Assembly (NCBI GenBank): GCA_021018815.1
Contig: JAITYX010000049.1
Coordinates: 3,286,001 to 3,350,000, forward strand
Reading direction: 5' to 3'
DNA: 64,000 nt
From: Talinum fruticosum
Lineage: Eukaryota; Streptophyta; Magnoliopsida; Caryophyllales; Talinaceae
Shown: positions 47,216-59,559 of the stretch, piece by piece
Layout of the letters: each line of letters begins with the position of its first letter
Position numbering within the stretch: the first letter of the stretch is position 1
Translations under genes and position numbers: made by a program
The notes under the pieces: model-generated
The model's input: the letters and a program-made list of their open reading frames with translations, nothing else
Told to the model about the DNA's origin: nothing
Databases searched by the model: none

Positions 47216-48664
47216 TGAAGGTTTGCTCTTGGAGAGGTTAAGTCACCCTAGATAGGGGAAGGGTGAATAGGGTGATGGAAGATTTTGAGAAAAATCAAAA
47301 TCTTTTGCACCTAACAAAATAGAAATAGATTATGAGTTTAGATTGGACTCATAAAGTTAAACACTCATAAATACGTGGAAACCCTCATGGGGTAAAAACC
47401 AAAACGAGTGCTAATCCAAGCACCAAATCAAATCCACTAATTCAATCTTCAATTACAAAGGACTGGCTCTACCTACAATTGCTCCCATAGACAATTCCTT
47501 TACACGTTTTTCCTTAACTTAGATATTCCTTTTTCTAATCTAGTACTTCCTAACTGAGATCACTCTTAAAGGCATGTACAACTAAGCTGAGTTAGCCCTT
47601 ATAGCTCATTTAAGGGACTTAGAAATATAATAAAGAGTAGAAGTGAATAGAAGACTTTCTTCACAACTCAAAAAGTAAGAAAATACAGATTAGGAGTTGT
47701 ATGCTGAAGATTGAATAAGAATGCACTAAGTAAGTGTTAAGCAATGTGTTCAGTAATCTTCTAGTCTTGTGGAGTGGCTTCCATTTATAAGCACCAAGGC
47801 AGAATGACCGTTGAGACTCGGTTCTAGACTGGTGAGCTACATTTACCATTGTAACGGCTAGTCTAAGTCACTCATAAAATGATCCTTTGAGATTTGAATG
47901 TTGTGTAACAATTCTTGGCTCCAAAAGTAGTCCAACCCTCTGGTGGTGATTGAAATCTGGAGTGAAAACAACCGTTAATCTCAAAGCTGCAGTTTTTCAG
48001 TTTTAGAAACAAAAAACCCTAACACGGTGTCCGAGCCACGTCTTGAAATGGTTAATCTTTGTCTCGCTGGTATTTAAAGACTAGAAATCGGTTGCTTTTG
48101 TAATTCAAAAATAGATTAGGCTTGTTTAAATAACCTGTGAAAGCAAATCAAAGTGGTACACAAATTATAAAAATACTTTTGTCCAAGATTAGGCACAAAT
48201 AATAATTATATTAGAGTAATTAAGCACTTAATTATCTTCAGCCTAAAAGAGTGGAATTTTCTGAATCTAATATCCATTAGGTTCAGATTCATTCTTGAGT
48301 CAATCCTTAAAATGATTAACTTAGAGAGAATAAAATATCAAGATACATCAAGATACATAAACTTGATCAAGCAAATGATTCTCCATAAATAAATTGAATT
48401 AGAAACTAGAATTAATGCAGTAATTCATTGTCACTTAAAACATGAAGTAAGTGCTCAAAATAAGAGTGTTAGAGAAATTATTTACTCATGCGATTGGTTT
48501 GAGTTGTGTTTGAGTGGGTCAGAATCACAATTAAGAATTTATGCTAAAAGAATGGTTTCGAGTGGGTTAGAACAAGATGATAACTTAGATAATGGTTTGC
48601 ATAAGGCTCAGAATGACTTAGAATCAAAATCCAAGAGAGATAGACGAATATACCCGAGTCTTCA
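47216..48664 (-). repeat. copia LTR of copy A
   Basis: 1449 bp, TGAAGACTCGGG...CAAGCACC-flanked end, tips TGAAG/CTTCA. It is inverted relative to the LTR ending at 46985. Confidence 0.85.
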
Positions 48665-48678
48665 ATCTCCCCTTTTGA
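48665..48678 (-). other. copia polypurine tract (copy A)
   Basis: On the - strand, CAAAAGGGGAGATT sits immediately upstream of the LTR start TGAAGACTC; the same motif precedes the LTRs of copies C and G. Confidence 0.8.
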
Positions 48679-49199
48679 TGAAAGACATTCCATACTTAAG
48701 ATAGAAACTTGTCGTTCAAGGAGTTAAGTTTTCATAAAGAATTGATCGGAACATAAAAGAATTGATCGAGAGAATAAAATATTTGTATAAGTTCAGCTAA
48801 GATGAAAACATAACTCATAACATGTTTCTTGAAGAAATCGGAGCAAAGACGTGAAAGAGTCAAGTATCGAGCTATTAGAGCAAATGAATATATAACTCGA
48901 AATAGATATGCTCAAAAATAGATATGCTCGGAAAGAAATTTGCCTATTTCATTCATTGCAAAAACATATGTACAAGAATTCAAAACAAAGTATACTCGAG
49001 AAAATAACAAAGGGAAAAACTTCCCTAAACCAAACATATAATTTTTATCTTTTGTCTCCCTATGCATTTTAGTAAAAACTAACAAAAGGAGGGAGGAAAA
49101 AGCAAGTGACTACATAAGATGTTGGACAAAAACAAAATAAACTTAAAAAAATGAAATATGAGTTTGAAAAATCAAGAGGGAGGGGCAGTCTCTCTCAAG

Positions 49200-50762
49200 G
49201 AGGAAGAGTGAGTCGTGCGCCTGCGCCTATAAGTCGGAGTTGATGTAGCTAGGTGAGGAGGTCTGTAGAATGGGTACATCCGGAAATAGAGAAATCCTAG
49301 TTCTTCTTCTTCTTCTTCTTCTTCTTTTTCTTCTTCCTCAAAGACTGTCGCTGCCTGTGATTCCGAGGCGGGGGCTTTGGATTGACGAGTTTTGCCATCC
49401 TTTTCGGAGGCACTCGAGTCCGAAATGAGGAGATCACCTCGGGTTCTTTGTTTCCCTGGTCCTCAGGCCGAGCAAATTGTTCCTCTTTTTCTTCATCTTC
49501 TTCTTGTCCTCCTTCAGCTTCAGCTTCTTCTTTTATCGCTTCTAAGTTGGAATTAGAAGGACTGGAGGACTCCTCGGATGTTTCGAGATGATTATGAGTC
49601 CTTAGCTACCTTAGACCTTAGCTCTTAGAGGCGATGAACCTAATCACGTTGCTGCTGGATCACATCCTTGAGTTCAGCGATCAACTCCCGACTCTCCTTC
49701 AGCTCGCTCCGAGCCTGGCTTTGCATCAAAGTCGAGTTGGGATATAAGCCTTGAAGGGCTCGAGAGTTGATTGTAAGTCTATGAGCAAAGAAGCAAATTT
49801 GTTGGGCATATTCTCAACAAGTTCTACGTAAGAAGCAAGCAAAGAGGTAGAAGGTCGAGCAGGTATGAGTGGAAATTCGGAGTTGTCCGAGTCCGAGGTG
49901 GAGGAGGGGATGGTGTTAACTTAGACAAATGAACCCATACATTAGGTTTGACTTCATGGTATCCTAGACCTATAAGCTCACTCCTGCTAAGACAAACAAT
50001 AGGTTCCAAGAATTTGTTTGGGTCGAAGGGAGAGGGACTTGGAATTGATTGAAAACAACGATCAGAAGAGTTCTAAAAGGATATGGAGTCGACTTTTTAG
50101 AGTCGAGTAGGCACACTTGCCATTTGCTCCAAAATTAAAGAAAGAGGTCTACTTTGTAGCCCTCAAGAATGTCATAGAGAACCTTAAGAACTTTGGAGTT
50201 GGGGTTCTCTTTTGACGAGTGATGAGAGAAGAAAGTTCTCATCAAAATAAAACAAAGAAACCTAGCTTCTAACTTCATTTGACTTCATTTGACTCACAGA
50301 AAAGTTCTTTATGGACCGAGGAGGCTCTTTAGCGTATTTGTCGAAGAAATCGTCAATGATTTCATTGAACGGAAGATGATTAGAGTTAAGAAAGAGGATC
50401 TTCACATTAAAAATTTTGTAAAGTAAGCCAAGATTAATCCGTATGGTGTTACCTTGGATAAGAGAAGTGATAATGCCCTCGTTGGTAGTCATGTAAGTGT
50501 AGAACTCGGACACAAGGTCCGGGTAGATGTACTCACGAAACAAAGATAGTTGTACACATTGGTTTTGGTGATGTGTTTCAACCAGGAGAAGGATGTTTTG
50601 GGGGAAAGCTTATCGCCGGAATGAAGTGTTTGGTGACAAAGTGTTTTGGTGCTTCGAGGGAGGCTCTTTGCCTTTTCCCTGCGAAGCCTCAACACGAGAA
50701 GATTTGGTTCTCGCCTTCTTGGTGGTCGGACCTCCTTCCCGAGAAGCTCTTCTCTTAGGCAT
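49200..50762 (-). pseudogene. env-like third ORF of copia copy A
   Basis: The - strand ATG at 50762 opens MPKRRASREGGPTTKKARTK, a basic region. After a frame change, MFREYIYPDLVSEFYTYMTT, EGIITSLIQGNTIRINLGLL and FFDKYAKEPPRSIKNFS follow (50543-50262), resembling a plant transposon-associated domain. The later part has MEPIVCLSRSELIGLGYHEV, a Pro-run and an acidic tail encoded by a CTT repeat (49300-49336). It lies between RT and the polypurine tract, the position of the SIRE env-like ORF. Broken by several stops. Confidence 0.55.
49300..49336. repeat. (CTT)n microsatellite
   Basis: Eleven near-perfect CTT units, GAA on the - strand, in the C-terminal part of the env-like region. Confidence 0.85.
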
Positions 50763-51044
50763 GGTTAGACAGTTGAGAGTTATTGAGAGAAGCGAGAGAA
50801 AGAGTAGAGAATAGAGAAGAATGAGAAATGCAGAGAAAAAGTGAACATGAGTGAGCTAGAGAATTTTGAGAGCAATGAGAACAAGAGAGCAAGCAATAAG
50901 TGGGTAAAGTACATAAAAGAAAGTGAAGCGGTGCTATATATAGCAGAAAAGGCTTCTAGCCGACTTTCCGACTCAAGTGCCAAGCAACTGTTCTCATATT
51001 GTTGTGTCTCTCCGCATAGTAACGACTAGTTTCTCCAACAACTT

Positions 51045-51900
51045 TACCTTTCTCGGCCGAGTCCAGTTTCAAACTGCTACTCATAGGTGTTGTTGTATGC
51101 TTCACATGTTATAGCTTGATTTCTTTAAGAACTCCGTGGTGTACTTAAGATTTATGGACATAGATGCCACCCTTGTCTTGTTTGATTTGCGGACCAAGAA
51201 AGAAATTGAGTTACGCCATCATAATCATTTGGAACTCATGTCTCATCAACTCGGAAAACTCATGGCATGGAGTTTCATTAGTAGCTCCAAAGATAATATC
51301 ATCAACGTAGATCGAATGATAAGAAAATCATTCCCCTTGGTTTTTGTGAGAAGAGTTTTGTCAATTTGACCTCATTTAAAATTATTTTAAACCAAGAAAC
51401 TGCTTTGTTTTTTATACCAAGCTCTAGGAGCTTGTTTAAGACCATATAAAGCCTTTTGCAATTTGAAAACATGATATAGAAATTCCGGGTTTTCAAATCC
51501 GAGGTGTTGCTCAACATATATCTCTTCTTGAATATAACAATTGAGAAATGGACGAGTTGACATCCATTTGATAAATCTTGATGTTCATGCTAAATGTAAA
51601 TGCTAACGAGAATTCGATTGCTTCAATACTAGCAACAGGTGCAAAGGTTTCCCCACAATCAATATCCTTTTCTTAGTTATACCCCTGAGCAACTAGTCTA
51701 TCCTTATTTCGACTACTAACCCTTCTTCATCTAGTTTGTTTTTAAAAACCCATTTGGTTCCTATTACTGGGTGGTCGAAGGTAGGGTAGTCGGAGTCCGG
51801 ACGTGGTTTCTTTCAAATTGATTTAGCTCTTCTTACATGGCCTCTACCCATTCAGGCTCATTGAAGGCTTCTAGTGCATTTTTAGGTTCTCGTTAATGAT
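51045..51900 (-). pseudogene. copia A reverse transcriptase
   Basis: The - strand shows a linker region, QMDVNSSISQLLYSRRDIC-like decayed sequence, then KALYGLKQAPRAWYKKQSSF (LYGLKQAPRAWY box, about 51440-51400) and LTKLFSQKPRGMIF. DIIFGATNETPCHEF and HGWHLCP-like text lie downstream. RNase H is cut away at about 51045. Stops and frame changes occur throughout. Confidence 0.75.
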
Positions 51901-52336
51901 ATGAATGCAGGAAATGCATATATATTTTGTAAAGAAGAACAAGTTCTTACCCTATAGTTGATATTACAAAGTATGTTCTCGGTTGGGTGACTAGATGTAT
52001 ATTTGAAAGTTCTACCTGTCCTTTGATTTGCTAGGTTTGTTGGTTGAATAGGCTGTTCTTTAGTTGGCTATTCTCGCTGAGTTTCTTCATTGGCTTGTGC
52101 TTTAGCATTCGAGCTGGCTCTTGAATTTGTTCATTCCGAGTCACAACATTCCGAGTTGTCTATGTTGTTCTATTTTGACTCTTTCTAAGCTCGGCTTCAG
52201 CAATGTCATCTTCATCTCTATTAAGCTTAAGATTTGAGAATGTAGATTCACTTATCCTGGCAAGGTCAATCCGATCATAGACAGCATGGGTGCTTTCTTC
52301 CACTTTGTTAGTCCTTTTGTTAAAATTAAATAAGCT

Positions 52337-53010
52337 TTACTTGTGAGATGAGTATCCTAGAAATATACCTTCATCTAATCTAGCATTAAACTTAGTTAAA
52401 TGTTCCTTACCGTTGTTATGCATAAAGCATTTACATCTGAATGATCCGAAATAGGAGATGTTGGGTTCCTTTCCCTTGTATAGCTCATAGGGTGTCTTCT
52501 TCAGAATGGGTATGATGAGGCATCTGTTGAGTGTATAATTTTCTGTGTTGATTGCCTCAACCCCAAAATAGTAAGGTAGATTATTTTCAATCATCATGGT
52601 CCTTCCTATTTCTTCAAGATTTATGTTCTTTCTCTTCACTACTCCATTCTCGTTAAGGAGTTCTTGGTGAAGAGAAGTTATGGGAGATGTCATTCTTGTC
52701 ACGTAAGTCTGCAAATTTTGAGTAATCGAACTCCTTTCCATGATTAGTTTGAATTCTTCCGATCTGAGTCTCGGACTCCACTAGAATCTTCCTGTAGATC
52801 TTAGTGAACTCTTTGAATGCTTCATTCTTGTTCCTCGAGAAAACACACCAAGGTAAATCATGAATAATCATCACCAATAATTAGCACATATGATTTACCT
52901 CCTAAGCTTTTCATAGGAATGTCGGCACACAAATTCTTATGAACGAATTCAAATACTTTTGATGTAGACACAGTTTTGAGTAGTTTAAAGGATGATCCAT
53001 ATGAACTAGA
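52337..53010 (-). pseudogene. copia A integrase core
   Basis: IVSGSSFKLLKTVSTSKVFE-like start, then MVMIIHDLPWCVFSRNKNEA, FKEFTKIYRKILVESETQIG and RIQTNHGKEFDYSKFADLRD (52877-52653). In the last block the usual catalytic Asp of R(T)DHG is Asn. A second frame has LLNENGVVKRKNINLEEIGR (Glu changed to Lys in the VER motif) and KKTPYELYKGKEPNISYF. Both catalytic positions therefore look mutated. Confidence 0.75.
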
Positions 53011-54265
53011 CAACATTCCATATGCTAGAAAGTCATTGATTGTTCAAAGTAACACAGCATGAAGTTGAAAGTGACATTTACTGAAGGCATCATATGTCTC
53101 AAGTCCAAGTTCCCATAACTCCTCCAACTCTTCAATTAAGGTTGCAAATATATGTTAATTGCATTGCAAGGACTATCGAGCTAGGAATAAGCATTGAAAG
53201 AATCATATTAGATTGTCTCATACAGAGCTCAGGCGGCAAGTTGTATGGAATGAGAATGATAGCCCAAATACTATATGGACTTTATGAATTTGTAAAGGGC
53301 TGAAAGCCATCACTAGCAAGGCCAAGTCTAACATTACGAGGATTTAAAGCAAACCCTTCATGCATTTCATCAAGTGACTTCCACGCAACGAAATCGCCTG
53401 GGTGCCTCATTATCCCATCTTTCTTTCGTTTATCATGATGCCATCTCATTAAAGAAGCTGTATTGGAGGACATATGTCGCCTTTGCAGCCTTGGCTTTAA
53501 TAGAAAGTATTGCAATGTCTTTTGAGGTATTCTTTTACCATTTGACCCAAACTTATTATCCCCATTACGCTTATCGGTCTTCCATCTAGATGCACCACAT
53601 AATTTACATTTGTCCAACTTCTTGTCATCCTTCCAATAAAACATACAATCATTCACACATGCATCAATTTTCTCATAAGAAAGTCCTAGATCTTTGATGG
53701 TCTTTTTCGCCTCATAATAAGAGTCGAGACAAATTTGAACTATTAGGTAGCAACTCATCTTTTAAGAATTGCAATAGCATGGGAAAAGATTCATTACTCC
53801 AACGACCAAGAGTCTTAATGTGAAGGAGTTTCACCAATGCGGACATTTTTGAAGACTTACAACCATCATACACAGGATTTTGTGAGTCCCTTAACAGCTG
53901 ATAAAATATGTCTTAGCCTCATCATTTGGTTCCTCTTCACCATTCTCATGGCTTAAAGAATTTATATCATTAAAATCATGATATGAATCCCTTAAGATTC
54001 CATCCATTTCATCATGTTCACCAAAATCATCTCCATCATCCATATCAATGTTAGACTCGCTAAACCTCTCCCCATGATGATACCAAAATGTGTATCTTTT
54101 CACAATTCCATAAGCTAAGAGATACCCTTGAATTCGCTCACGAGTCCCAAATATGTTCACACATTTCACACATGGACAGCGAATGGACTTTGTTCCTAGA
54201 TTAGTAAAGGCATCAAAAAAATTTTCAACTCCATTTTCATATTCGAGTACTCCAGAGACCTTCAA
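53011..54265 (-). pseudogene. TNP2-type CACTA transposase, 5' half
   Basis: The start (54265, MKVSGVLEYENGVENFFDAF) is the transposase-associated domain, with the RCPCVKCVN zinc-like motif, LLAYGIVKRYTFWYHHGE and an acidic linker. After a gap with a frame change, 53758-53283 shows ACVNDCMFYWKDDKKLDKCK, LCGASRWK, MRWHHDKRKKDGIMRHPGD and LGLASDGFQPF. Then, past a stop, come ILIPYNLPPELCMRQSNMIL and ETYDAF.K-like text to about 53020. The rest of TNP2 is missing. The full family protein is about three times longer. Confidence 0.85.
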
Positions 54266-56453
54266 TGTTCATCCACCCCTTGTTAGGTGTCATTTTCTCA
54301 AAATTGATTTGCCAAAAAGAGTACCTTATATTTGGAACAAAGGAAAAATACATGAGCTAACCTAATTCAAATCTAATAAATACTTAAAGATCTGAAATTT
54401 TAATTAGTTTTACATCTATTTTATTGTGCTAACAACAATTTTTGGATACAAATAATTTTTATTTGCTTAAATTATTTATTTCCTAACCATTAATATCATA
54501 GTTTTATGTTCTAATCTCATAATTCTATATATTAGAAAAGACAAAACAATAAATAGGGGAAAAAGATAAGCACACAATTGGAAGAGTGTCACAATCCATA
54601 AGCAACCATAAATTATATCAAATACTTTTAGCACAATAAAAAAGCTACATATGAAAGATCCAACTAGTATGCAAAATAAAACTATAATTTGATATTTAAA
54701 CTTAGAGTCTATGTCTATTCATTGGAAGATGAGCCCCTATCTTTTGTTAGTGTTTTTTTTATGGGTATGCAGGTAAGATAAATATAAGGTAAAGAAATAT
54801 TCATAAATTGTACAATTTAAACTTTTGATGTTTTCTTTTTAAAGGTAAATACTCTACAATTTTTCAAATATGTTTTCTCGGACTTCATTAGATATTAATT
54901 TATAGTATACGTTAACATTACAAAATACTGGTATGAATCATATACTAGTTACTCACAACCCTCATCATTATTTTTCTTGATACCAGGTTTTATTTGCCTT
55001 TGGAGGGGAAGTATTGATCTTGATTTCAAAACAAAATGAGAATGCTAGTTATATTTTGATTTCACGAGGCAATAGAAAATTAGAAAAATAAAAACAAAAA
55101 CAGATAAGGACAAGCTGCAGCACCTCTAACAATGGTTAAGAGGAACAAGATGCTAAACCATATAATTAGCTAGCTATATTTAAAAAATAATTAGTTGATT
55201 TTATGGAAATATCAATAGCGAGGAATATAAAAACACAATTAATACTCAAGAAATTCAGATTCGACCACTTCAAATAGGCCAACTTTGAGCCCCTTGAAGC
55301 CTATAATTCCAGAAGAGTTTTCGGACAATACTAATTTTGTTAGAGTCCTTAATGAGCCAATTTTTATGTTATGTAATTTATTTTTGCAAATGAGTTTTAG
55401 TTTTTGATTGATTGATTGCACCAAAAGCATACCTACCACAAATTTAGCCCAAATCTGCCCGGTTTGCTTAATGTGGTGCTTTAGGCCATTAAACTCATTC
55501 ATTTTGTAATTTCCTTTTTCAATAAGCTAGTTAACATCTTAGAGAAGAATCCTAGCATGCAGCACTCATAATTTGAAGTTTGTAGCTTGGGTGAATCACC
55601 AGCATAAAACCGGGAAAGTCCTGGTTGTTTTAGTTTCAAACTCCCGATCGGCTTTTGCTCATTTCCAAGCTCTGCAACTACTTGGACATAAAGCTGATTT
55701 GTCTGTATAGGGATGTGTTTTTCTACTCTAATGGATTTTCTCTGGTGAGAGGCCCATAGTTGTGTCTCGTTAATCATATTTTCTTCTACACCTCACAATT
55801 GAAGTGGGAATTGTTAGATATAATTATATGGTTCTATATTTATGTAGTTCTATAATCTATAGTTACTGTACCCGTAATTGACGTTGTAATACTTGGCAAG
55901 GATCCGAGCAGAAGAACACTTCTTAAATACCCTGGTCTCTATCAACTGGGGCGGAAGGAGGAGATTGACAATTATTTTTATTGTTCCCCACTTATTTTTT
56001 TAAGCATTCCGGGAGGAGCTACAAGCCCCTCCATGTGAAAGTTCCCAATTTACGTCTAAAAATTTCCACTCGCTATCCTTAAAAATACTTTAATACTTGT
56101 CTTACTATCTCATATATACATCAACGTAATATATGAACAATCCCCTCAACTATTGTTGTTGTTTGTCTGGTATGTTACCACAAGTAACCCATTTTATTTA
56201 AACAACAAAGTATTTAGAAAGAAAATAATTGAATTGAAACAAAAAACAATTGAACTTAAACAGCAAATTATTTAGACGATATATGGATTCAGAATATATT
56301 TAGACTATGAAGTTGCTCTACTGGACTCAATTTCAACTTAATATACCTAAATTTGAACCACCAAATTCCTAATTTTTGTGCTACTACATCTCACAATTGA
56401 AGATTCCCTTCTCTATTGTAGGGATATTGGATTCATAAAATTTAAAGGCAAGC
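54266..56453. other. CACTA 3 5' region; no recognised gene
   Basis: AT-rich leader sequence. Two adjacent - strand open frames (55777-55499, starting MINETQLWASHQRKSIRVEK, and 55502-55239, starting MNEFNGLKHHIKQTGQIWAK) are open for about 90 codons each. Neither matches a family I know; they could be a captured fragment or chance. Confidence 0.4.
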
Positions 56454-59400
56454 TGTAACACCCCAAAACACCCCCTAGGAGTATTACATCGCCGAGTTCC
56501 TTAGAGGAACTCCTAAGGCTCTATCAGGTGTCGGTTTGGCTCTCTCATCCCAACTTAGAGTTAACAAAGATGGTTTCCCCAAAGGAACTTGAGATTTCCT
56601 AAAATTTCGGCAGAGTCCTGTTTGTAATACGGACTATCCCCATAGGCTTAAGGCCTTAAAACCCTGTATAAAAGCATAATATAACTCAACGAGCCACACG
56701 CTCGAGTATAGAACTCAACGGCCACACGCCGGAGTCCAACCAATCATGCTATAAAACTTAAAACAGTCTAAATGGCTCGTGGTACATTGGGTATAAACTA
56801 CATGAATTGAATTACAAAATACAACACTACGAAATGGTAGAGATGCACATCCGCAACACGAATCACTCAACAAGCGGCGGCAAGCATCGGTCGGTGGAGT
56901 CCGAGTAAGCTAAGTGTGGATCATACTTTCGGAAATTTACTCGCAGCATCGGGAGTGGGGGAAATTTGTGGGGGTGAGCAATAAACCACGGGGCTCACCG
57001 GAGTGTTACACCCTTAAAATGGAAATTCTTTACGCATATTACTCATAATAATGAAATCTGCGAAAGTATAATAACATAATACAAATCTATATACTTTTCA
57101 ACGAAATCTCTTGAAATAGTTTTCAACGTAACGATCATAACTTTTCAATCATTCAAAGCACGAATTGCAATCATTTTGAGAATTAAATCACTTTAAACAA
57201 GGTGAATTCATCTGCACTTTCTTTCAAATACTTTCAATCGGACATTGGATCACTTCTACTTGAATCACTTCTCATAAATCATTTTCAATGAATCTCTTTC
57301 GGTGAATCACTTCCCGGGTTTGGGACTCGAACTAGCACTTCGCAATTTCTCATAATTTCTTTGATTTCTCTTGTTTCTCCGGGGCGCGACCCCAAATAAA
57401 AGGCTCCCGGGACCTATCTAGGAAGATTCCAATCGGGTGTCCCGCTACACAGGACCCCTAGCTAGCCACCCCTAGCTAGAATCCTTCCTTGTGCTAAACG
57501 ATCCGAGCAAAGTCGATTCACAACAGTTTCTTTAACACGTTCACTTATCAAGCTTGTTTCAAACAACATTCTCAAATCAATTTCACTTCTTAAAAGTACG
57601 CTTTCACGTTTGAAAATCATATATCACACAAGTCACATTCAAGTATCATTTTGCATAAAACAAGGAACTTCTTTCAAAACCAACTTTTGGACAACGCTTA
57701 GCACAATCACTTGCACATATAGCCACAATTCAACATAAATAGTCATTCCCAGACTTCTCTTCAACTAAACCTTTCTCAATTCTCTCATTTAGTAAGATTA
57801 CTTCCTTTTTACGAGCCACAATAACCATAAGTAATTACCATTAATCTCACATGTCCCAACTTCTCACAATTTACCATCTTTGCTTCAATGTTTTCCGATT
57901 ACACCTCCACATTACTAATTAGCCTCCTCTTACTTAGTCGAGATAGCTCTCATTCTTACTTCACTACTGAAATGCCTCTAATTCCCTGCATCTCCAAGTG
58001 TAATTTGCTCTCATCTTAGGTTTCTATCCTATTAATCGTTCTTTCTTGACCAACTCAATCATACTTGTTCTTAATTCCTTTTTATCGCTCTACTTTCACT
58101 AGCTTCGCTTATCTTCGAATTTAGTGCAACCTTAAGGATTTCATTATCTTTTGGACTCAATTATCCCAATAATCACCCATTCCTCACTCCCTTGCCTCAA
58201 TTGTGCAACGCTATGAATTCACGCTCCTCTTTGTACTTCCCCACTATTTCCCGATATTAGTAATCATTTCCTTAATGCCGCGATCTCAATAAATCTCTAA
58301 GGCTCAACCTGAAATATTAATTCATAACTTATGCCCAAACCATACGTACTTATCCGCAACTAGCCCGACTCCCGACACTACTCATTATACCCAAGTAACT
58401 CAACTCCGTCTCGAATTTCCCGATTTTAACTTCAGGCCTTAACAACTACCATTTCCTTCACAACTCCTAATTCAACATCCAGCAATTGCTAACTCATTCA
58501 ATAGCCTACATACTCAATATTTCACAATCACATTCAACAATCACGATAAACTCATTTAGATTTCGAATATACTAATAGTTTAGAGTATAAGACTACCCAC
58601 CTCGGATTCTCGGGTTTAGGATTGATCGAATTGCTTGCTGCTCTACATTCGGTTGCGTTTAGTTTCGGGGAACTCTCGCTTCGGTTCGGCGGTTCCGGTT
58701 TCTGCCGCCCTTAATCCAGCCCTCACGCGTTCGCCGCTGGTCTTTCCCCTTTTTCGCCACTACCTTCCCCGATTCCTCGCCTCTTGGAACCTCTCGCGCT
58801 GCCCTCGCTCGGGCCCTTCCTTCGCCCTTGCTCTGTCCCAGTCTCTCGCTTTCTTCCCCGCTCGCCGCTGCTCGTGTCGCCGACCGTCGTTTTCGGTCTG
58901 CGATCGTCGCCAACCCCGCTCGGCCTCCTTGGCCCTCGCACCGTTCGCCTTCTCTCCCTCTCAATTCCTCCCGCCCAACCCTCTTTTGCTTCATTTCTTT
59001 TCCTTTTGCCTTTGTCCGCCACCGGCCCACGTTCGCCGCTCCGCCCGCCGGCCTCCGGCCTCGCTTCGGTTCCCACTCGCCCTCTCTTTCTCTCGCTCGG
59101 TATCGCCCTCGCCGACCTCCCTCCCTTCGCTTTCCCCGTTCCGTTTCTGCTTCTTCCTTCTTTCCTCTGTTTTCCTCGGCTTCTTTTCTTTCCCCCGACC
59201 CTTTTCTCCTTCTCTTTCCACTTAATCTCTTTCCTTTCTTCTTATCACTTTTGCTTTCCCTTTTGTTGTGGCTCTTCTACAAGCTGCCAACACACCAACC
59301 TTCCACTAATCTTGTCCTTCTCGTTTCCCTTCTTTTTTTTTTTTTTTTTTTTGGCTAATCTCAAGGCAAATGGTCGAAATAATAAGCCACAAGTTACCTT

Positions 59401-59554
59401 GGGTTTAATTACAGGTCCGGAAAGGGAACTAGGAGGAGGTAATATAATTCGCTAATTATTCTAAAAGAACGTACAATTAAGGGCTCGTACTAGTTAAAAT
59501 AATTTACGCATCAATTACTTGATTTAAATAACCTACTTGAAATTCCGGGTCTCA
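56454..59554 (-). mobile_element. Solo LTR (gypsy-type) with perfect target duplication
   Basis: On the + strand the unit begins TGTAACACCCC and ends GGGTCTCA, with identical 5-bp flanks CAAGC at 56449-56453 and 59555-59559. Length 3101 bp. Read on the - strand it starts TGAGACCCGGAATTTC and ends GGGGTGTTACA, an ending typical of long plant gypsy (chromovirus) LTRs. It contains a strongly pyrimidine-rich, GC-rich tract on the + strand (58640-59250). No internal region, primer site or polypurine tract adjoins it. Confidence 0.85.
58640..59350. repeat. GC-rich pyrimidine-biased tract and poly-T in the solo LTR
   Basis: The + strand is overwhelmingly C/T, and the - strand therefore A/G. Overlapping open frames on both strands encode only Arg/Pro/Ser/Leu or Arg/Gly/Glu/Lys low-complexity text. 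A poly-T run follows (about 59331-59351). It is interpreted as part of LTR U5/U3 structure, not a gene. Confidence 0.7.
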
Positions 59555-59559
59555 CAAGC

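Larger units (their letters stand above)
47216..53010 (-). mobile_element. SIRE/Maximus-like Ty1/copia copy A
   Basis: High-to-low order on the - strand: integrase start and core (53010-52337), reverse transcriptase (51900-51050), env-like ORF (50762 to about 49200), polypurine tract, LTR (48664-47216) and a gag fragment beyond it. RNase H is deleted at about 51045, and the element is broken at 53010, where CACTA TNP2 sequence begins. Reading frames are interrupted. Confidence 0.85.

Noticed and set aside
58635..59455. Long overlapping open frames on both strands in a GC-rich region
   Set aside because: Low-complexity Pro/Ser/Leu or Arg/Gly/Glu text in several frames at once, caused by C/T bias inside a solo LTR with clear ends.
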